A stretch of 64,000 nt of DNA from an uncultured Granulosicoccaceae bacterium (lineage in GTDB: Bacteria > Pseudomonadota > Gammaproteobacteria > Granulosicoccales > Granulosicoccaceae). The position numbers and the translations under genes are program-made. Shown here piece after piece: positions 43,110 through 53,304 of this stretch (the first letter of the stretch is position 1; each line of letters opens with the position of its first letter). The DNA is taken from assembly GCA_937930305.1 (NCBI GenBank), contig CALGLE010000001.1, positions 99,409-163,408 on the forward strand. Direction: 5' to 3'. A model generated the notes under the pieces. That model was not told the origin of the DNA. It did not search any database and saw nothing but the letters and a program-made list of their open reading frames with translations.

Positions 43110-43811
43110 TTACGCATCACGATCAGGAATGACCAGACCACGTTCGCTCGCAGGTCGTGCCATGCAATGCTCCCACCAACGCATCACATTCGGAAGCTGA
43201 TCAAACCCCAGGGCTTCGTCTGCTTTATAAAACAATTTTGCGGCTCGTATCCAAGGCCAAATCGCGATATCAGCAATGGTGTATTCCTCACCGACTAAAT
43301 AGGTGCGATTTTCTAAATGTTGCTCTAGTACCGCCAACAAGCGCCTACCTTCGTCTTGGTAGCGTTGCCTGGGCCGCGGATCTTCAATTTCACTGCCTGC
43401 GAACACGCTGAAATAACCTAATTGACCCAACATGGGACCCACTCCCCCCATTTGAAACATCAGCCACTGCAGTGTTTCTGCCTTCAATCCGGGATCATCG
43501 GGCATGAGCTGCCCGGATTTTTCCGCCAAATAGATCAAGATAGCGCCCGACTCCCACAAAGCGAGTGGTTTATCGTTCGGCCCATTGGGGTCAATGATTG
43601 CGGGAATTTTATTGTTTGGGTTTAGTGCAAGAAACTCTGGAGTGGTCGTTTCTGATAATTTGACGGTGTGCGGCTCATAGGGTAACCCCACCTCCTCCAA
43701 TGCGATGGACACTTTTACACCGTTAGGTGTCGGGAGAGAATAGAGCTGCAATATATCCGGATTGGCAGCCGCCCAGCGGCCATTGATCGGATGCTCGGTA
43801 ACAAAACTCAT
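43110..43811 (-). CDS. Glutathione S-transferase (YfcG/Ure2-like)
   Basis: A 233-residue GST. The thioredoxin-fold domain (about 20-105) starts at LQLYSLPTPNGVKVSIALEE, with T-P-N-G near the glutathione site, then NPNNKIPAIID with the cis-Pro, and LALWESGAILIYLA for the gamma-glutamyl contact. The helical domain (about 115-225) includes YTIADIAIWPWIR. This is the nu-class/YfcG type, with disulfide reductase rather than conjugating activity in E. coli. It is divergent from the MmgE/PrpD gene, 47 bases away. Confidence 0.9.
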   Translation of the reverse strand: MSFVTEHPINGRWAAANPDILQLYSLPTPNGVKVSIALEEVGLPYEPHTVKLSETTTPEFLALNPNNKIPAIIDPNGPNDKPLALWESGAILIYLAEKSGQLMPDDPGLKAETLQWLMFQMGGVGPMLGQLGYFSVFAGSEIEDPRPRQRYQDEGRRLLAVLEQHLENRTYLVGEEYTIADIAIWPWIRAAKLFYKADEALGFDQLPNVMRWWEHCMARPASERGLVIPDRDA

Positions 43812-43858
43812 GGTTAGATTATTCCAATTTAAGCTTAATACCCGTTATGTTGGACTGA

Positions 43859-45274
43859 TTGCCAATCAATGACAACATGCCTGCGATGACTCAGCAAAAT
43901 CCTTTATTAAAAAACGCCTCTGGCAATGAATCGGAAGGGTTGGCAGACTTTGCGGCCCAATTATCTTACGAGGATATCCCCCCAGCCGTCATTGATCGCA
44001 CGGTCGATCTTTTTGTGGACTGGACGGGATCGACCTTATCGGGCAAAGGGCACAAAGCGATTTCCGTGCTTGAGAATTTTGCCAAAGCCATGGGCCCATC
44101 AACTGGGCCTTCAGAAATTTTAACCAATCGTTGTACAACCTCCCCACTGTTTGCTGCTTTGGTCAATGGCGCTGCTTCCCATATTTCAGAACAAGACGAT
44201 GTGCATAACGGATCGGTTTTTCATCCAGCGGCAGTTGTCTTTCCAGCAGCGCTTGCTGCTGCACAACAAACTGGCGCATCGGGAGAACAGTTTATATCCG
44301 CCTGTGTAGCCGGCTACGAAGTGGGCATACGTATTGGAGAATTCCTCGGACGTTCCCACTACAAGGTGTTTCATACAACCGGTACGGCAGGGACTTTTGC
44401 AGCCGCCGCCGCCGCTGGGAATTTATACCAGCTGAACACTAAGAAAATGCAGCATGCGTTTGGATCCGCAGGCACACAATCGGCCGGCTTGTGGGAATTC
44501 TTAAAAGATGGGGCAGATTCAAAACAGCTCCATGCCGGTAAAGCAGCGGCTGAAGGATTGATGGCGGCTTGGATTGCCAGCGAAAATTTCACAGGCGCTT
44601 CGAAAATATTGGAAGGCTCCCAAGGCATGGCGATGGGTATGTCTTCTGATGCTGATCCTGCCAAGTTGTTGGATCAGCTAGGTGAACGATGGTGTGTGTT
44701 GGAAACCTCCTTTAAATTCCACGCTTCTTGTCGCCATACCCACCCCGCCGCCGATGCCCTTCTGCAAGTGATCACACAACATAATCTGCAACCGGAGCAC
44801 GTTGCACACATTACCGCCCATGTGCACCAAGGCGCTATGGATGTTCTTGGTCCAGTGACCCAACCGCGTACGGTTCATCAGGCGAAATTCTCAATGCCAG
44901 CAACTCTTGGACTCATCGCGACTCATCGCAAGGCGGGACTCACAGAGTTCGCATCCATTTTCGAGGACCCTGCCGCGATGTCATTTTTAAACCGGGTCAC
45001 CATGGAATTCGATGAAGAAATAGATCAAGCGTATCCTAAACAATGGATTGGTAAGGTAACTGTTACGACACACAATCAAACCTCTCACACAGGTGTCGTC
45101 CAGGAACCGAAAGGCGACCCTGGCAATACGCTGAATCGAGATGAATTGGACGCCAAAGCGCGTGCGTTGGCCACTTCAGCCAGCGCTGTTTCGACGAGTG
45201 AATTAGACGCTCTTATGGCCCGACTTTGGCAGATAAACCAAGAGAAAACTCTCAGCTCACTACTACCTCGCTGA
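43859..45274 (+). CDS. MmgE/PrpD-family protein
   Basis: About 471 residues. The frame opens with TTG 43859; ATG 43877 or 43886 could also be the start and the ribosome-binding site is not clear. The helical domain (about 20-270 and the C-terminus) has FAAQLSYEDIPPAVI, DWTGSTLSGK, GFVNGAASH-type NGAASHISEQDD and GYEVGIRIGEF. The smaller lid domain includes KFHASCRHTHPAADALL and QAKFSMPATLG. The family covers 2-methylcitrate dehydratase, cis-aconitate decarboxylase and iminodisuccinate epimerase. It lacks neighbouring prpB/prpC, so it is probably not the propionate enzyme. The substrate is not assigned. Confidence 0.88.
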   Translation: MPINDNMPAMTQQNPLLKNASGNESEGLADFAAQLSYEDIPPAVIDRTVDLFVDWTGSTLSGKGHKAISVLENFAKAMGPSTGPSEILTNRCTTSPLFAALVNGAASHISEQDDVHNGSVFHPAAVVFPAALAAAQQTGASGEQFISACVAGYEVGIRIGEFLGRSHYKVFHTTGTAGTFAAAAAAGNLYQLNTKKMQHAFGSAGTQSAGLWEFLKDGADSKQLHAGKAAAEGLMAAWIASENFTGASKILEGSQGMAMGMSSDADPAKLLDQLGERWCVLETSFKFHASCRHTHPAADALLQVITQHNLQPEHVAHITAHVHQGAMDVLGPVTQPRTVHQAKFSMPATLGLIATHRKAGLTEFASIFEDPAAMSFLNRVTMEFDEEIDQAYPKQWIGKVTVTTHNQTSHTGVVQEPKGDPGNTLNRDELDAKARALATSASAVSTSELDALMARLWQINQEKTLSSLLPR

Positions 45275-45621
45275 CTGAAACACTCACAGCGTACATAAGG
45301 TAGTAAAAGAACATATTTTTTACATTCCTCACCAAATATCAGCGTTTACCTACACCAGGGCTACGGCACGCAAAAACAGCCCAATCTATTGGCACAAACA
45401 AGTGACAACAGCTTGCGGAGTGACTTCAGGAAAGGTATCTTATTTGCATTGCTTTCCTATTGCTCATGCGGCTATTTATTGCCGCACTTCGCATCGCCAA
45501 TGATGCCGGTATATCATTGTAAATGTAGTTATTGTGTCACCTGGCCAATCTCTCTATTCAACCATTCATGTTAGGCCCAGTCGATTTCTCCTGGATCTGC
45601 CTGCACACGGACAAGTAACCA
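45275..45621. other. 347-bp gap before NAD-glutamate dehydrogenase
   Basis: No gene is supported. A 61-codon frame at 45389-45574 has no clear ribosome-binding site and no recognisable content. The stretch must carry the promoter of the dehydrogenase gene. Confidence 0.5.
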
Positions 45622-48603
45622 GTGTCAAACTCCACAACTTCTGTCGCTGACTCCATTCTCTCCAACCTGACGACTTATCGCTCACAGGCTGATGCCAATT
45701 TAGAGTGGATAAAATCAGAAATGAGCCCCTATTTTCTGAATCTGAACAAGCAAGAGGTGGAATCGCTCACTCTATTGACAATCAGCTTGGACAAATTGGA
45801 GACGCTTCAGAAAATTACTTTGGTGGATCGACCCGAGCGTCTTATGATTGCTCAAATTTCCACCACCGGATCTGTCTACCGCACCATCAATGCGCTGCGA
45901 AACAAAGCACTTAAGTATGCAGAAATAACCACATCCTTTAGTCCGCTACCTAATAGCGAGCAAGCGTTGGAAGTCTTGAGATGCGACTTCAAATTACCCG
46001 AAGAATTGGATGACGTTAGAAATGACAGTGAGCAACTGCCCGAATCTGTTCGAGATCAGTTGAAAACGCAGATTAAACACGATTTTCCTGATTTTTCTGA
46101 GAAGCGTGTTAGCAACGTCATTTCGGTATTCAGTTCCAGCAATATGGAGTACGTGTTAACTTCGCCCGTTGAACGGGTAGCCAGAGTGGTGCGAATTTAC
46201 GTAGCAACACAATTAAACGGCGGCATTCACTTTAATGTTGAACCAACAGAATTTAAAGAAACGCGCGTATCGTTTGGAGTGACTAATCCACCACACGCAG
46301 GTTTTTTACAACAAGTGCTTGAAGTTTTTCAGCGCTTAGGTATTGGTGTAAGGCGCGCCTACCATTTAAGCGTAAAAAACGGATTAACACCCTATTTCCT
46401 AGCTACGTTTTATGTAAAACCCAGAAACGACAATGAACTGAATGAAGCTTCTTCTCTGTTCATGCAATTAAAGCGCGAGCTGTACAGCACACAAATCACT
46501 TCCACAACCGCGCCCAGCTACCCCAAGCTTATACAACGTGGCGTAATGAGCGGCCCTGACTCAACCTTCATTGCAGCTCTTATCAGTTTTTGCCACACGA
46601 ATTTGGCGCACAATGCCCCTGAAATTTACGATCGCGAAAATATTGCGAAAGCTTTTCACAACAATCCCAATATAAGTATTCAATTGGTTGAATTATTCTA
46701 TGCGCGCTTTGATCCCGAGATCAAAAACAGAGAGGCTGCGTATGTTGAGAAATTAAATAGTGTAAATCAAGCGGTTGAAAATTTTAATTCAGGCCGAAAA
46801 ACACTAGATAACTTAAGACGCGTCATTTTCCGCTGCGCAGTGTCGTTCATCAAACACTGCTTAAAAAGCAACTTCTTCGTTATTGAAAAGCACGCACTCA
46901 GTTTTCGATTAGACCCACTTTACTTAGAAGAACTGGGGCCAGAATTCACCGATGACTTACCCACTCAACGCCCGTTCAGAATCACGTTCTTCTCCGGTCG
47001 TCGCGGCAGTGGTTTTCATATCGGCTTCTCCGACATAGCACGTGGTGGCTGGCGCACCGTTATCACGCAAAGCAGTGACGATTACACCAACAACGCCAGC
47101 ACCTTGTTCAAGGAAAACTACGTACTAGCCCACACCCAACATCTTAAAAATAAAGACATCTATGAAGGTGGCTCGAAGATGGTGGCTATTTTGAATATTG
47201 ACCCACGCACCACCAGCGAACAACGAAATCAATATCTATACAAACTGCAACAGGCATTCGCGAATGCGTTTCTAGATCTTTTCGTTACCGATGAAAGTGG
47301 CAAGGCCAAAGATCCACGAGTGGTTGACTACTACGGCCAAGAAGAACCTATAGAACTCGGCCCAGATGAAAACATGCACAATGAAATGATTGAGCGAATG
47401 GCAAAATTGGCACAACGTAGAGGATACTTACTGGGCAAGGGCATTATGTCGAGTAAAGAAATTGGCATAAATCACAAAGAGTATGGCGTCACCTCAATTG
47501 GTGTCATTCGCTTTGCAGAAGTCATCATGCAAGAAATTGGCACCGACATGCACAGTGAGCCTTTCAGCGTGAAGTTTACCGGGGGCCCTAATGGTGATGT
47601 TGCTGGAAACGGAATGCGCCTATTGCTGGAGCGTTGCCCAAAAGTAGCCATAAAATTAATTGTGGATGGCACAGGCGCCTTGTTCGATCCAGACGGCTTA
47701 GATAAAGATGCCCTATCGAATATTGTCTTGAGTGATGATATTGAAGGCTATAACCCGGAAGCCTTACATGTGGGCGGCTTCATACTCTACCGACTTAAAA
47801 CACGTAAGGAAGGTATCAGTGATGTCTTCAAGAAACTGACCATGACGAACTCAGGCCTAGAGGAAGAATGGGTCTCTACTGATAATTTTTATCAAACCTT
47901 TAATAGCATCGTATTCACGGTGGAGACTGACCTATTTATTCCAGCAGGTGGCCGACCAGAAACGATAAGTAATAGTAACGTCGACAACTACTTTAATGAA
48001 GACGGTGTACCAAGCTCAAAAGTGATCGTGGAAGGTGCAAATTCTTTTATCACACCATCTGCTAGGCATACGTTACAGCAACGTGGCGTGGTTATCATGC
48101 GTGATGCGTCTGCCAACAAATGCGGTGTAATTTCATCTTCTTATGAAATTATTGCCAATTTATTGCTAACTGATAAAGAATTTTTGGATAACAAAGAAGA
48201 GTATGTAAACGATGTCATCGATATTCTGAATGAGATGGCAGAAGTTGAAGCCCGATCTGTTATTCGAAAATATCGCGAACTAGACGGCAGCGAAACTTAT
48301 ACAGAAATATCTAGTTTGATAAGTCAGGAAATAAATAATCACTACGCACGGATGTTCAATTACTTCGAGGCCAACCCTGAGGAAATCGATTCACCAAAAC
48401 AGCAAAAGGCTATGTTGGCTCATATGCCGAAACTAATTCGAAATTCCAAAGAATTTTCTGCACGCGTTCAAACCCACCTACCTGCTAAAGTAAAGTACGC
48501 CATACTCGCCAGTAAACTCGCCTCAGGCTTAGTTTACGCAGGTGATGATGACAGCCTGTACGGTGATATTATTGAAGCCCAACTTAATCGAGTGGCCAGT
48601 TGA
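45622..48603 (+). CDS. NAD-specific glutamate dehydrogenase (large type)
   Basis: A 993-residue enzyme with GTG start at 45622 and no obvious Shine-Dalgarno. It is shorter than the 1600-residue GDH-180 class and nearer the GDH-115 class. The N-terminal half (about 1-420) is a regulatory region with ACT-like parts. The catalytic half has RGGWRTVITQSSDD, YEGGSKMVA with the substrate Lys (about residue 517), then the Rossmann domain with FTGGPNGDVAGNGM (about 653-666), VEGANSFITPSAR and NKCGVISSSYEI. It catalyses NAD-dependent deamination of glutamate to 2-oxoglutarate and ammonium, so it is likely catabolic, feeding nitrogen out of amino acids. It is convergent with the PrpF-family gene. Confidence 0.9.
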   Translation: MSNSTTSVADSILSNLTTYRSQADANLEWIKSEMSPYFLNLNKQEVESLTLLTISLDKLETLQKITLVDRPERLMIAQISTTGSVYRTINALRNKALKYAEITTSFSPLPNSEQALEVLRCDFKLPEELDDVRNDSEQLPESVRDQLKTQIKHDFPDFSEKRVSNVISVFSSSNMEYVLTSPVERVARVVRIYVATQLNGGIHFNVEPTEFKETRVSFGVTNPPHAGFLQQVLEVFQRLGIGVRRAYHLSVKNGLTPYFLATFYVKPRNDNELNEASSLFMQLKRELYSTQITSTTAPSYPKLIQRGVMSGPDSTFIAALISFCHTNLAHNAPEIYDRENIAKAFHNNPNISIQLVELFYARFDPEIKNREAAYVEKLNSVNQAVENFNSGRKTLDNLRRVIFRCAVSFIKHCLKSNFFVIEKHALSFRLDPLYLEELGPEFTDDLPTQRPFRITFFSGRRGSGFHIGFSDIARGGWRTVITQSSDDYTNNASTLFKENYVLAHTQHLKNKDIYEGGSKMVAILNIDPRTTSEQRNQYLYKLQQAFANAFLDLFVTDESGKAKDPRVVDYYGQEEPIELGPDENMHNEMIERMAKLAQRRGYLLGKGIMSSKEIGINHKEYGVTSIGVIRFAEVIMQEIGTDMHSEPFSVKFTGGPNGDVAGNGMRLLLERCPKVAIKLIVDGTGALFDPDGLDKDALSNIVLSDDIEGYNPEALHVGGFILYRLKTRKEGISDVFKKLTMTNSGLEEEWVSTDNFYQTFNSIVFTVETDLFIPAGGRPETISNSNVDNYFNEDGVPSSKVIVEGANSFITPSARHTLQQRGVVIMRDASANKCGVISSSYEIIANLLLTDKEFLDNKEEYVNDVIDILNEMAEVEARSVIRKYRELDGSETYTEISSLISQEINNHYARMFNYFEANPEEIDSPKQQKAMLAHMPKLIRNSKEFSARVQTHLPAKVKYAILASKLASGLVYAGDDDSLYGDIIEAQLNRVAS

Positions 48604-49692
48604 TTAGCTGAGGCCGTTCCAAACCGAACTCGGGACATAAACATGGCCGTCGGCCAGTTTTCTGGCGGTTCTGATTATTCCTGCCGCTTCCAAGGAAAAC
48701 CCGTTTTGCATCGAATATTCAACCACCACATCAATATTGCCCAGAGGATGTTCTAACACTACTGTGGCTGGTGAGCCAGAATGCGGCTTAGCCATGGGGT
48801 CAGCCACCGTTCCTGGAGTTAGCGCACAAGATGCAATGCACTGTGCCCCCGTGACAGCCATGGTTGGATGAGTGCTCCATGGCATGAAATAACGAGCTGT
48901 GATTGTTCCACCTTGCCGTGCTGGTGCAATCACACTGAATTTTGGAGTTACGGAGGAACAAACATCCCCCATTCCCATTAGCTTGCCAGCTTCACAGCGG
49001 ATCGCCTCCATTCGATCAAAGAACGCCCGATTTGCATTGAGCTCATCCGCACTCTCATAACCGCTTAATCCCAAATCCTTCGCTCGGGCAATAACCACCG
49101 GCATGGCTACATCCATGCACGTGACCTCAACTCCGTCAATCGTATCGCGTAAATTACCCGTTGGTAGAAACGCACCCGTTGAAGAACCAGCCACCCCTTT
49201 AAAAGTAAGCTGAATTTCAGCGCCTTCCCCAGGCACGCCATCAATCTGCGTTTCTCCTGTGTATGTGACTTGATGGTTCGGCGTTTGAACACGAGAAACA
49301 ATTTTCGCCCCTGTGTTAACCGCGTGTATTTTAACCTCAGTTGTATCTGAGGACGGCGTGACCAAGCCCATTTCTATGGCTGCATTAGCCACACCTGCCA
49401 ATATGTTTCCGCAGGTGGGCTTAAAGTCAACTAACTTATCCTCTACAGAAACTTGGGCAAAAAAATAGTCAATATCGGCCCAACCATCGTCCACTTTGGA
49501 CAACATTGCCACTTTCGTTGTAACCGCTGCTCCACCACCCACACCATCAATATTCAGCGGGTGCCCAGAGCCTATCGCCGCTATTAACACATCAGCTAAC
49601 ACGTTCAGATTTGTTGGCAAATCACTGCGAAGAAAATAGGGGCCGCGAGACGTGCCACCCCGCATGAACACAAACGGTATCGATGTCTGCAT
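48604..49692 (-). CDS. PrpF-family isomerase (4-oxalomesaconate tautomerase-like)
   Basis: A 362-residue two-domain protein of the diaminopimelate-epimerase fold. MRGGTSRGPYFL at the start, GHPLNIDGVGGGAAVTTKVA and FKPTCGNILAGVANAA (with the active-site Cys-Gly-Asn) are PrpF/GalD hallmarks; GalD (LigU) tautomerises 4-oxalomesaconate in gallate and protocatechuate 4,5-cleavage. SSVTPKF and THPTMAVTGAQCIASC carry the second conserved Cys block. An RraA/CHA-aldolase homologue, which would act one step later in the same pathway, lies at the far left of the window, so the two may contribute to the same route. The link is inference. Confidence 0.88.
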   Translation of the reverse strand: MQTSIPFVFMRGGTSRGPYFLRSDLPTNLNVLADVLIAAIGSGHPLNIDGVGGGAAVTTKVAMLSKVDDGWADIDYFFAQVSVEDKLVDFKPTCGNILAGVANAAIEMGLVTPSSDTTEVKIHAVNTGAKIVSRVQTPNHQVTYTGETQIDGVPGEGAEIQLTFKGVAGSSTGAFLPTGNLRDTIDGVEVTCMDVAMPVVIARAKDLGLSGYESADELNANRAFFDRMEAIRCEAGKLMGMGDVCSSVTPKFSVIAPARQGGTITARYFMPWSTHPTMAVTGAQCIASCALTPGTVADPMAKPHSGSPATVVLEHPLGNIDVVVEYSMQNGFSLEAAGIIRTARKLADGHVYVPSSVWNGLS

Positions 49693-49810
49693 TAGTCAAT
49701 CTACTTAAGCTATAAACTGTGTCGGTCCAGCACTTAGAATAACAGCAAAGCCGTACGGTGTTTGGAAGAATGAACGCGCACGAATATGTTAAGCAAAAAA
49801 ACCAATTGCA

Positions 49811-52800
49811 TCAACTGGCTTTTGGGAGTTCAACAGAGTGTTCAATCGCTTTGATATGTTCTATCACAAGCAAAATTTCGTGAGCGTCGACCGGCGGTGA
49901 ATAATAGAAACCTTGAATATAATCACAGCCCATCTCGGCTAGAATGGATTTTTGCTCAAAAGTTTCAACCCCCTCGGCAACCGTTTCCAGCCCCAAGGTG
50001 TTGGCTATTGATACGATGGTTCGTGCAATGACTTGGTCTTTCTCACCGTCGCACAGGTTATCCACAAATGATTTGTCTATTTTAAGTGAGTTGACGGATA
50101 AATCTTTAAGGTATTGTAGCGAGGAATAACCTGTACCAAAATCATCAACGGCGATGGTAATCCCTCGATCTTTAAGTTTGTCTAGCTGTAGTTGAACACT
50201 ATTTATGTCTTTCATCACTACGCTTTCTGTCACTTCCAATTGCAACAAAGCGTAAGGCAGTTTACTTACTTGAATTTTACTTAACAAGGAATCAGCGAAA
50301 TCTGACCTAGCAAACTGAGATGCAGCTACGTTTATCGCTACTGAAATACAGATATTTGACTGGTACCATTGCGAAGCCTGACGAATGGCCTCATCAATGA
50401 CCCAATTCCCAATATCTACTATTTGCCCAGACTCTTCTGCAACACCGATAAAGTGTTTTGGTGATAACAACCCACGCTCAGGATGCTGCCATCGAACCAG
50501 CGCTTCCACACTATCCACACTACCCGTTTTGCAATTAACTTTTGGTTGATAATGCAAGCGAAGTTCGTTGTTGTCTATGGCGTGGGTTAGCTCAATTTCA
50601 GCTCTAAGACGTTCTTCATAACAACGTCCTAATTCATCATCATAGATTCGAAACGCGCACTTTGAACTGCTTTTCACGCTGTACATGGCTATATCAGCGT
50701 GCTTTAGTAGCTCCACAGAATCAGCCCCATCCTCAGGAAAGAAACTAACACCAACACTGGCACTTACCGATGCCCTTGACTCGCCAATGATAAATTCCTT
50801 TTCAACCAAATCTACCGTGCTCTGAAGGAAAGCGTCTAAGTCCTGTCCTGTTCCGCCAATACTCTCGAGATTGTCAATGATGACACCAAATTCATCGCCA
50901 CCAATGCGAGCTGTAATACTGTGATCCGGAAAATGCGCTTGAAACCGCTCAGACAATTGCACAAGTAACTTATCGCCTGCACTGTGGCCCAAATTATCAT
51001 TAACCGCTTTAAATCCATCCAGGTCGATAAACAGCAACATAAATCGATCAACTTGATCACAATAATTCTCAATTTTGTTAAATAACTGCGTTTCGAAATA
51101 GGACCGGTTGGACAAACCAGTTAGCAAGTCGTTGTTAGCTCGTGACAAGACCTCTTGCATCAAATCAATACGCTGAATGGAACTGCTGAGTTGTTCACCT
51201 AAGTGGTAAAGTAAATCACCATCATGGGACGTAAAGTTTCCAGTCCCCGCTTGACGATACATAACAAGGCAACCAAACACCTCATTGTTATGTGTTAATG
51301 GTATGACAATAGTGGCACCGCGCTTTAATTGGCGCCGGCGCTGATGTATAAATTCCGTTTCACGTGGGTCATCATAATATTCAGGCAATATCGCCATTTC
51401 ATAGTTATCCATGCTCCATTGGCAAATGCTCTGCTTGAAAATGTTTGTATGAACTTCATCTATTGACGTTATTTTTCCGTCAATTAACCCCCATGCAGAT
51501 CGTTTTACGAACTCTTTTTCATTCGTATATTCAAGAATATGGATACACTCCGCATCAAATGCTGTAATACATTTGACACAAGCCTTATCCAACATCACCT
51601 GAAGATCGCTTGCCGAATTTAATTTTTGGCCTATTCCCGTCACAGCTTGGGTTCGAGCCAATTCTATTTTATTCTTTTGATGCAGCAGCGTGTGTTCTAA
51701 CGCTAAGCGTGTTATTTGTGCATATTTTTCGATAACGGCTAGGTCACCATCGATGGTGGGCCATTCGCGCTTGTAGGCCACTCCAAGCGTACCTTTAACT
51801 TCACCATCAACCAACAGTGGAATGCTACAGCACTGTTTGGTATCACTACTTATGCGTAGTCGATTGGAAAACTGCTTATAATTTTTTGCAATAGAAGGTT
51901 TCTTAGTTTCCCAGGCCACACCAGAAACACCTTCCCCTTTTTTCATAACAACAGAACGTAAATGTTCTGCTTTGCCCGAATGTGCGACAGTCTCAAGGAA
52001 CTCACCGCAGTCTGAAACCTTTGTTAAGTAACAGTAGTCAGCTCGGGTCACCTGGCGCAAGCCATGCGCAACATTTTGGAATGTTGCATTCAAGTCTGGC
52101 TTATTCAGCATTCCTGCCATGATTTGACTGAGTGACTCAAGATCATGTTCGATCCGACTCTGGTGCGTGACATCTTCAGATTGAATGAGTAACTGACACA
52201 CGTTTCCTTGTGCATCTTTTAATGGCGTGCGCGTTGTGCGCATAATGTATTTAGTATTGTCAAGGTACTGAATAGAATATTCGATTTCGCTTGAAGACCT
52301 TCCTAGTCGGACGGCATCATTGTCCAACTTCCAAAACCCGCGAAACTCATTAACTTTATTTCCAAGCACACTAAGCGGTGGCAATCCTACCTCTAGGTCA
52401 TCGAGCCCTAGAACGTCAGCCTCTTTTAACCCAATCTTTTTCAAGAAAACATCATTGACATACAAAAATCGATGATCGAGCGATTTAACGATCACAGTAC
52501 CTTGCGAGGTTTCCGTTAAAGCCTTAACAATTTTTTCCCAATTAATTGTCTCCGAACTCAATGATATTGGGTTTTCGGCACCATCCTCAGACGACAGTAA
52601 AATTTCGTCTTGCACAGGTTCAATGGGCAGATGCAGGTATTCATCTACCCCGGCTTCAAGCAGAGCTTCCCGAGTAGAAACTTGACTAATTGCTTTTTCA
52701 TCCGACGCATTGAACCGTTCATCGCGGTTAACAACCACAATATGCATGAATTCATTGCCAGCCCTTGCAAGGTTTGCAAGTTCCAACACCTCATCGATGG

Positions 52801-53029
52801 CAAGACTCATATCGATGGTGAGCAGTGTCGGTAATTCAGCGCTTACTTCAAGTTCACAAATCCAACGGCAGCTAGCCTCAAACGAGGAGGGGTAATAGAT
52901 CAATTCACAGACGGCAGAATCGGCCAAATATTTAGGTAATAGGTTCGCGTGCTGACGCAAGACTTCAGGCATATAGGATTGACACAACGCTGAACTGTCG
53001 TTGTTTTTGGGCTGCCTGGCCAAACTCAT
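49811..53029 (-). CDS. PAS-GAF-GAF-GGDEF-EAL cyclic-di-GMP protein
   Basis: A 1072-residue cytoplasmic protein without membrane segments. An N-terminal receiver-like region (about 35-140), lacking an obvious phospho-acceptor site, precedes PAS (about 165-290), GAF (about 305-450) and a second GAF (about 465-620). GGDEF (about 635-795) keeps the catalytic GGDEF at 710-714 but has no RxxD inhibitory site in the usual place. EAL (about 815-1060) keeps E842-A843-L844, VDDFGTGYSSL, LKIDKSFV and AEGVET. Both cyclase and phosphodiesterase active sites therefore look intact. The GAF domains suggest control by a small ligand such as cNMP, haem or a phenolic. It is divergent from the broken Fe-ADH. Confidence 0.92.
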   Translation of the reverse strand: MSLARQPKNNDSSALCQSYMPEVLRQHANLLPKYLADSAVCELIYYPSSFEASCRWICELEVSAELPTLLTIDMSLAIDEVLELANLARAGNEFMHIVVVNRDERFNASDEKAISQVSTREALLEAGVDEYLHLPIEPVQDEILLSSEDGAENPISLSSETINWEKIVKALTETSQGTVIVKSLDHRFLYVNDVFLKKIGLKEADVLGLDDLEVGLPPLSVLGNKVNEFRGFWKLDNDAVRLGRSSSEIEYSIQYLDNTKYIMRTTRTPLKDAQGNVCQLLIQSEDVTHQSRIEHDLESLSQIMAGMLNKPDLNATFQNVAHGLRQVTRADYCYLTKVSDCGEFLETVAHSGKAEHLRSVVMKKGEGVSGVAWETKKPSIAKNYKQFSNRLRISSDTKQCCSIPLLVDGEVKGTLGVAYKREWPTIDGDLAVIEKYAQITRLALEHTLLHQKNKIELARTQAVTGIGQKLNSASDLQVMLDKACVKCITAFDAECIHILEYTNEKEFVKRSAWGLIDGKITSIDEVHTNIFKQSICQWSMDNYEMAILPEYYDDPRETEFIHQRRRQLKRGATIVIPLTHNNEVFGCLVMYRQAGTGNFTSHDGDLLYHLGEQLSSSIQRIDLMQEVLSRANNDLLTGLSNRSYFETQLFNKIENYCDQVDRFMLLFIDLDGFKAVNDNLGHSAGDKLLVQLSERFQAHFPDHSITARIGGDEFGVIIDNLESIGGTGQDLDAFLQSTVDLVEKEFIIGESRASVSASVGVSFFPEDGADSVELLKHADIAMYSVKSSSKCAFRIYDDELGRCYEERLRAEIELTHAIDNNELRLHYQPKVNCKTGSVDSVEALVRWQHPERGLLSPKHFIGVAEESGQIVDIGNWVIDEAIRQASQWYQSNICISVAINVAASQFARSDFADSLLSKIQVSKLPYALLQLEVTESVVMKDINSVQLQLDKLKDRGITIAVDDFGTGYSSLQYLKDLSVNSLKIDKSFVDNLCDGEKDQVIARTIVSIANTLGLETVAEGVETFEQKSILAEMGCDYIQGFYYSPPVDAHEILLVIEHIKAIEHSVELPKAS

Positions 53030-53304
53030 TCTTCGCGTTCCTATGCCTGCCGTGACATTGCTGAGTAGTCAATGTCCATTGCCGTTCATTTTCTAGCAGA
53101 AAGATGTGTTTGTCATCAGTCTGCACTTTAGTTATAGAGCGGCAATAGCCCCATTTATATTAGAAAAATTACTCGGGAATTCTGACAACCTTACTATTAT
53201 GTCAACCAACCGCTATTTCAGATATTTTTGGGTCGATAACTAGCTAACTAAGCAGCCCTAAGGGCAACCAGCTTTAGTCATTTTATTATCGAGTGATTCA
53301 CACT

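Noticed and set aside
45389..45574. 61-codon frame before the glutamate dehydrogenase gene
   Set aside because: No ribosome-binding site, no family resemblance and an odd Cys-rich composition; treated as chance.
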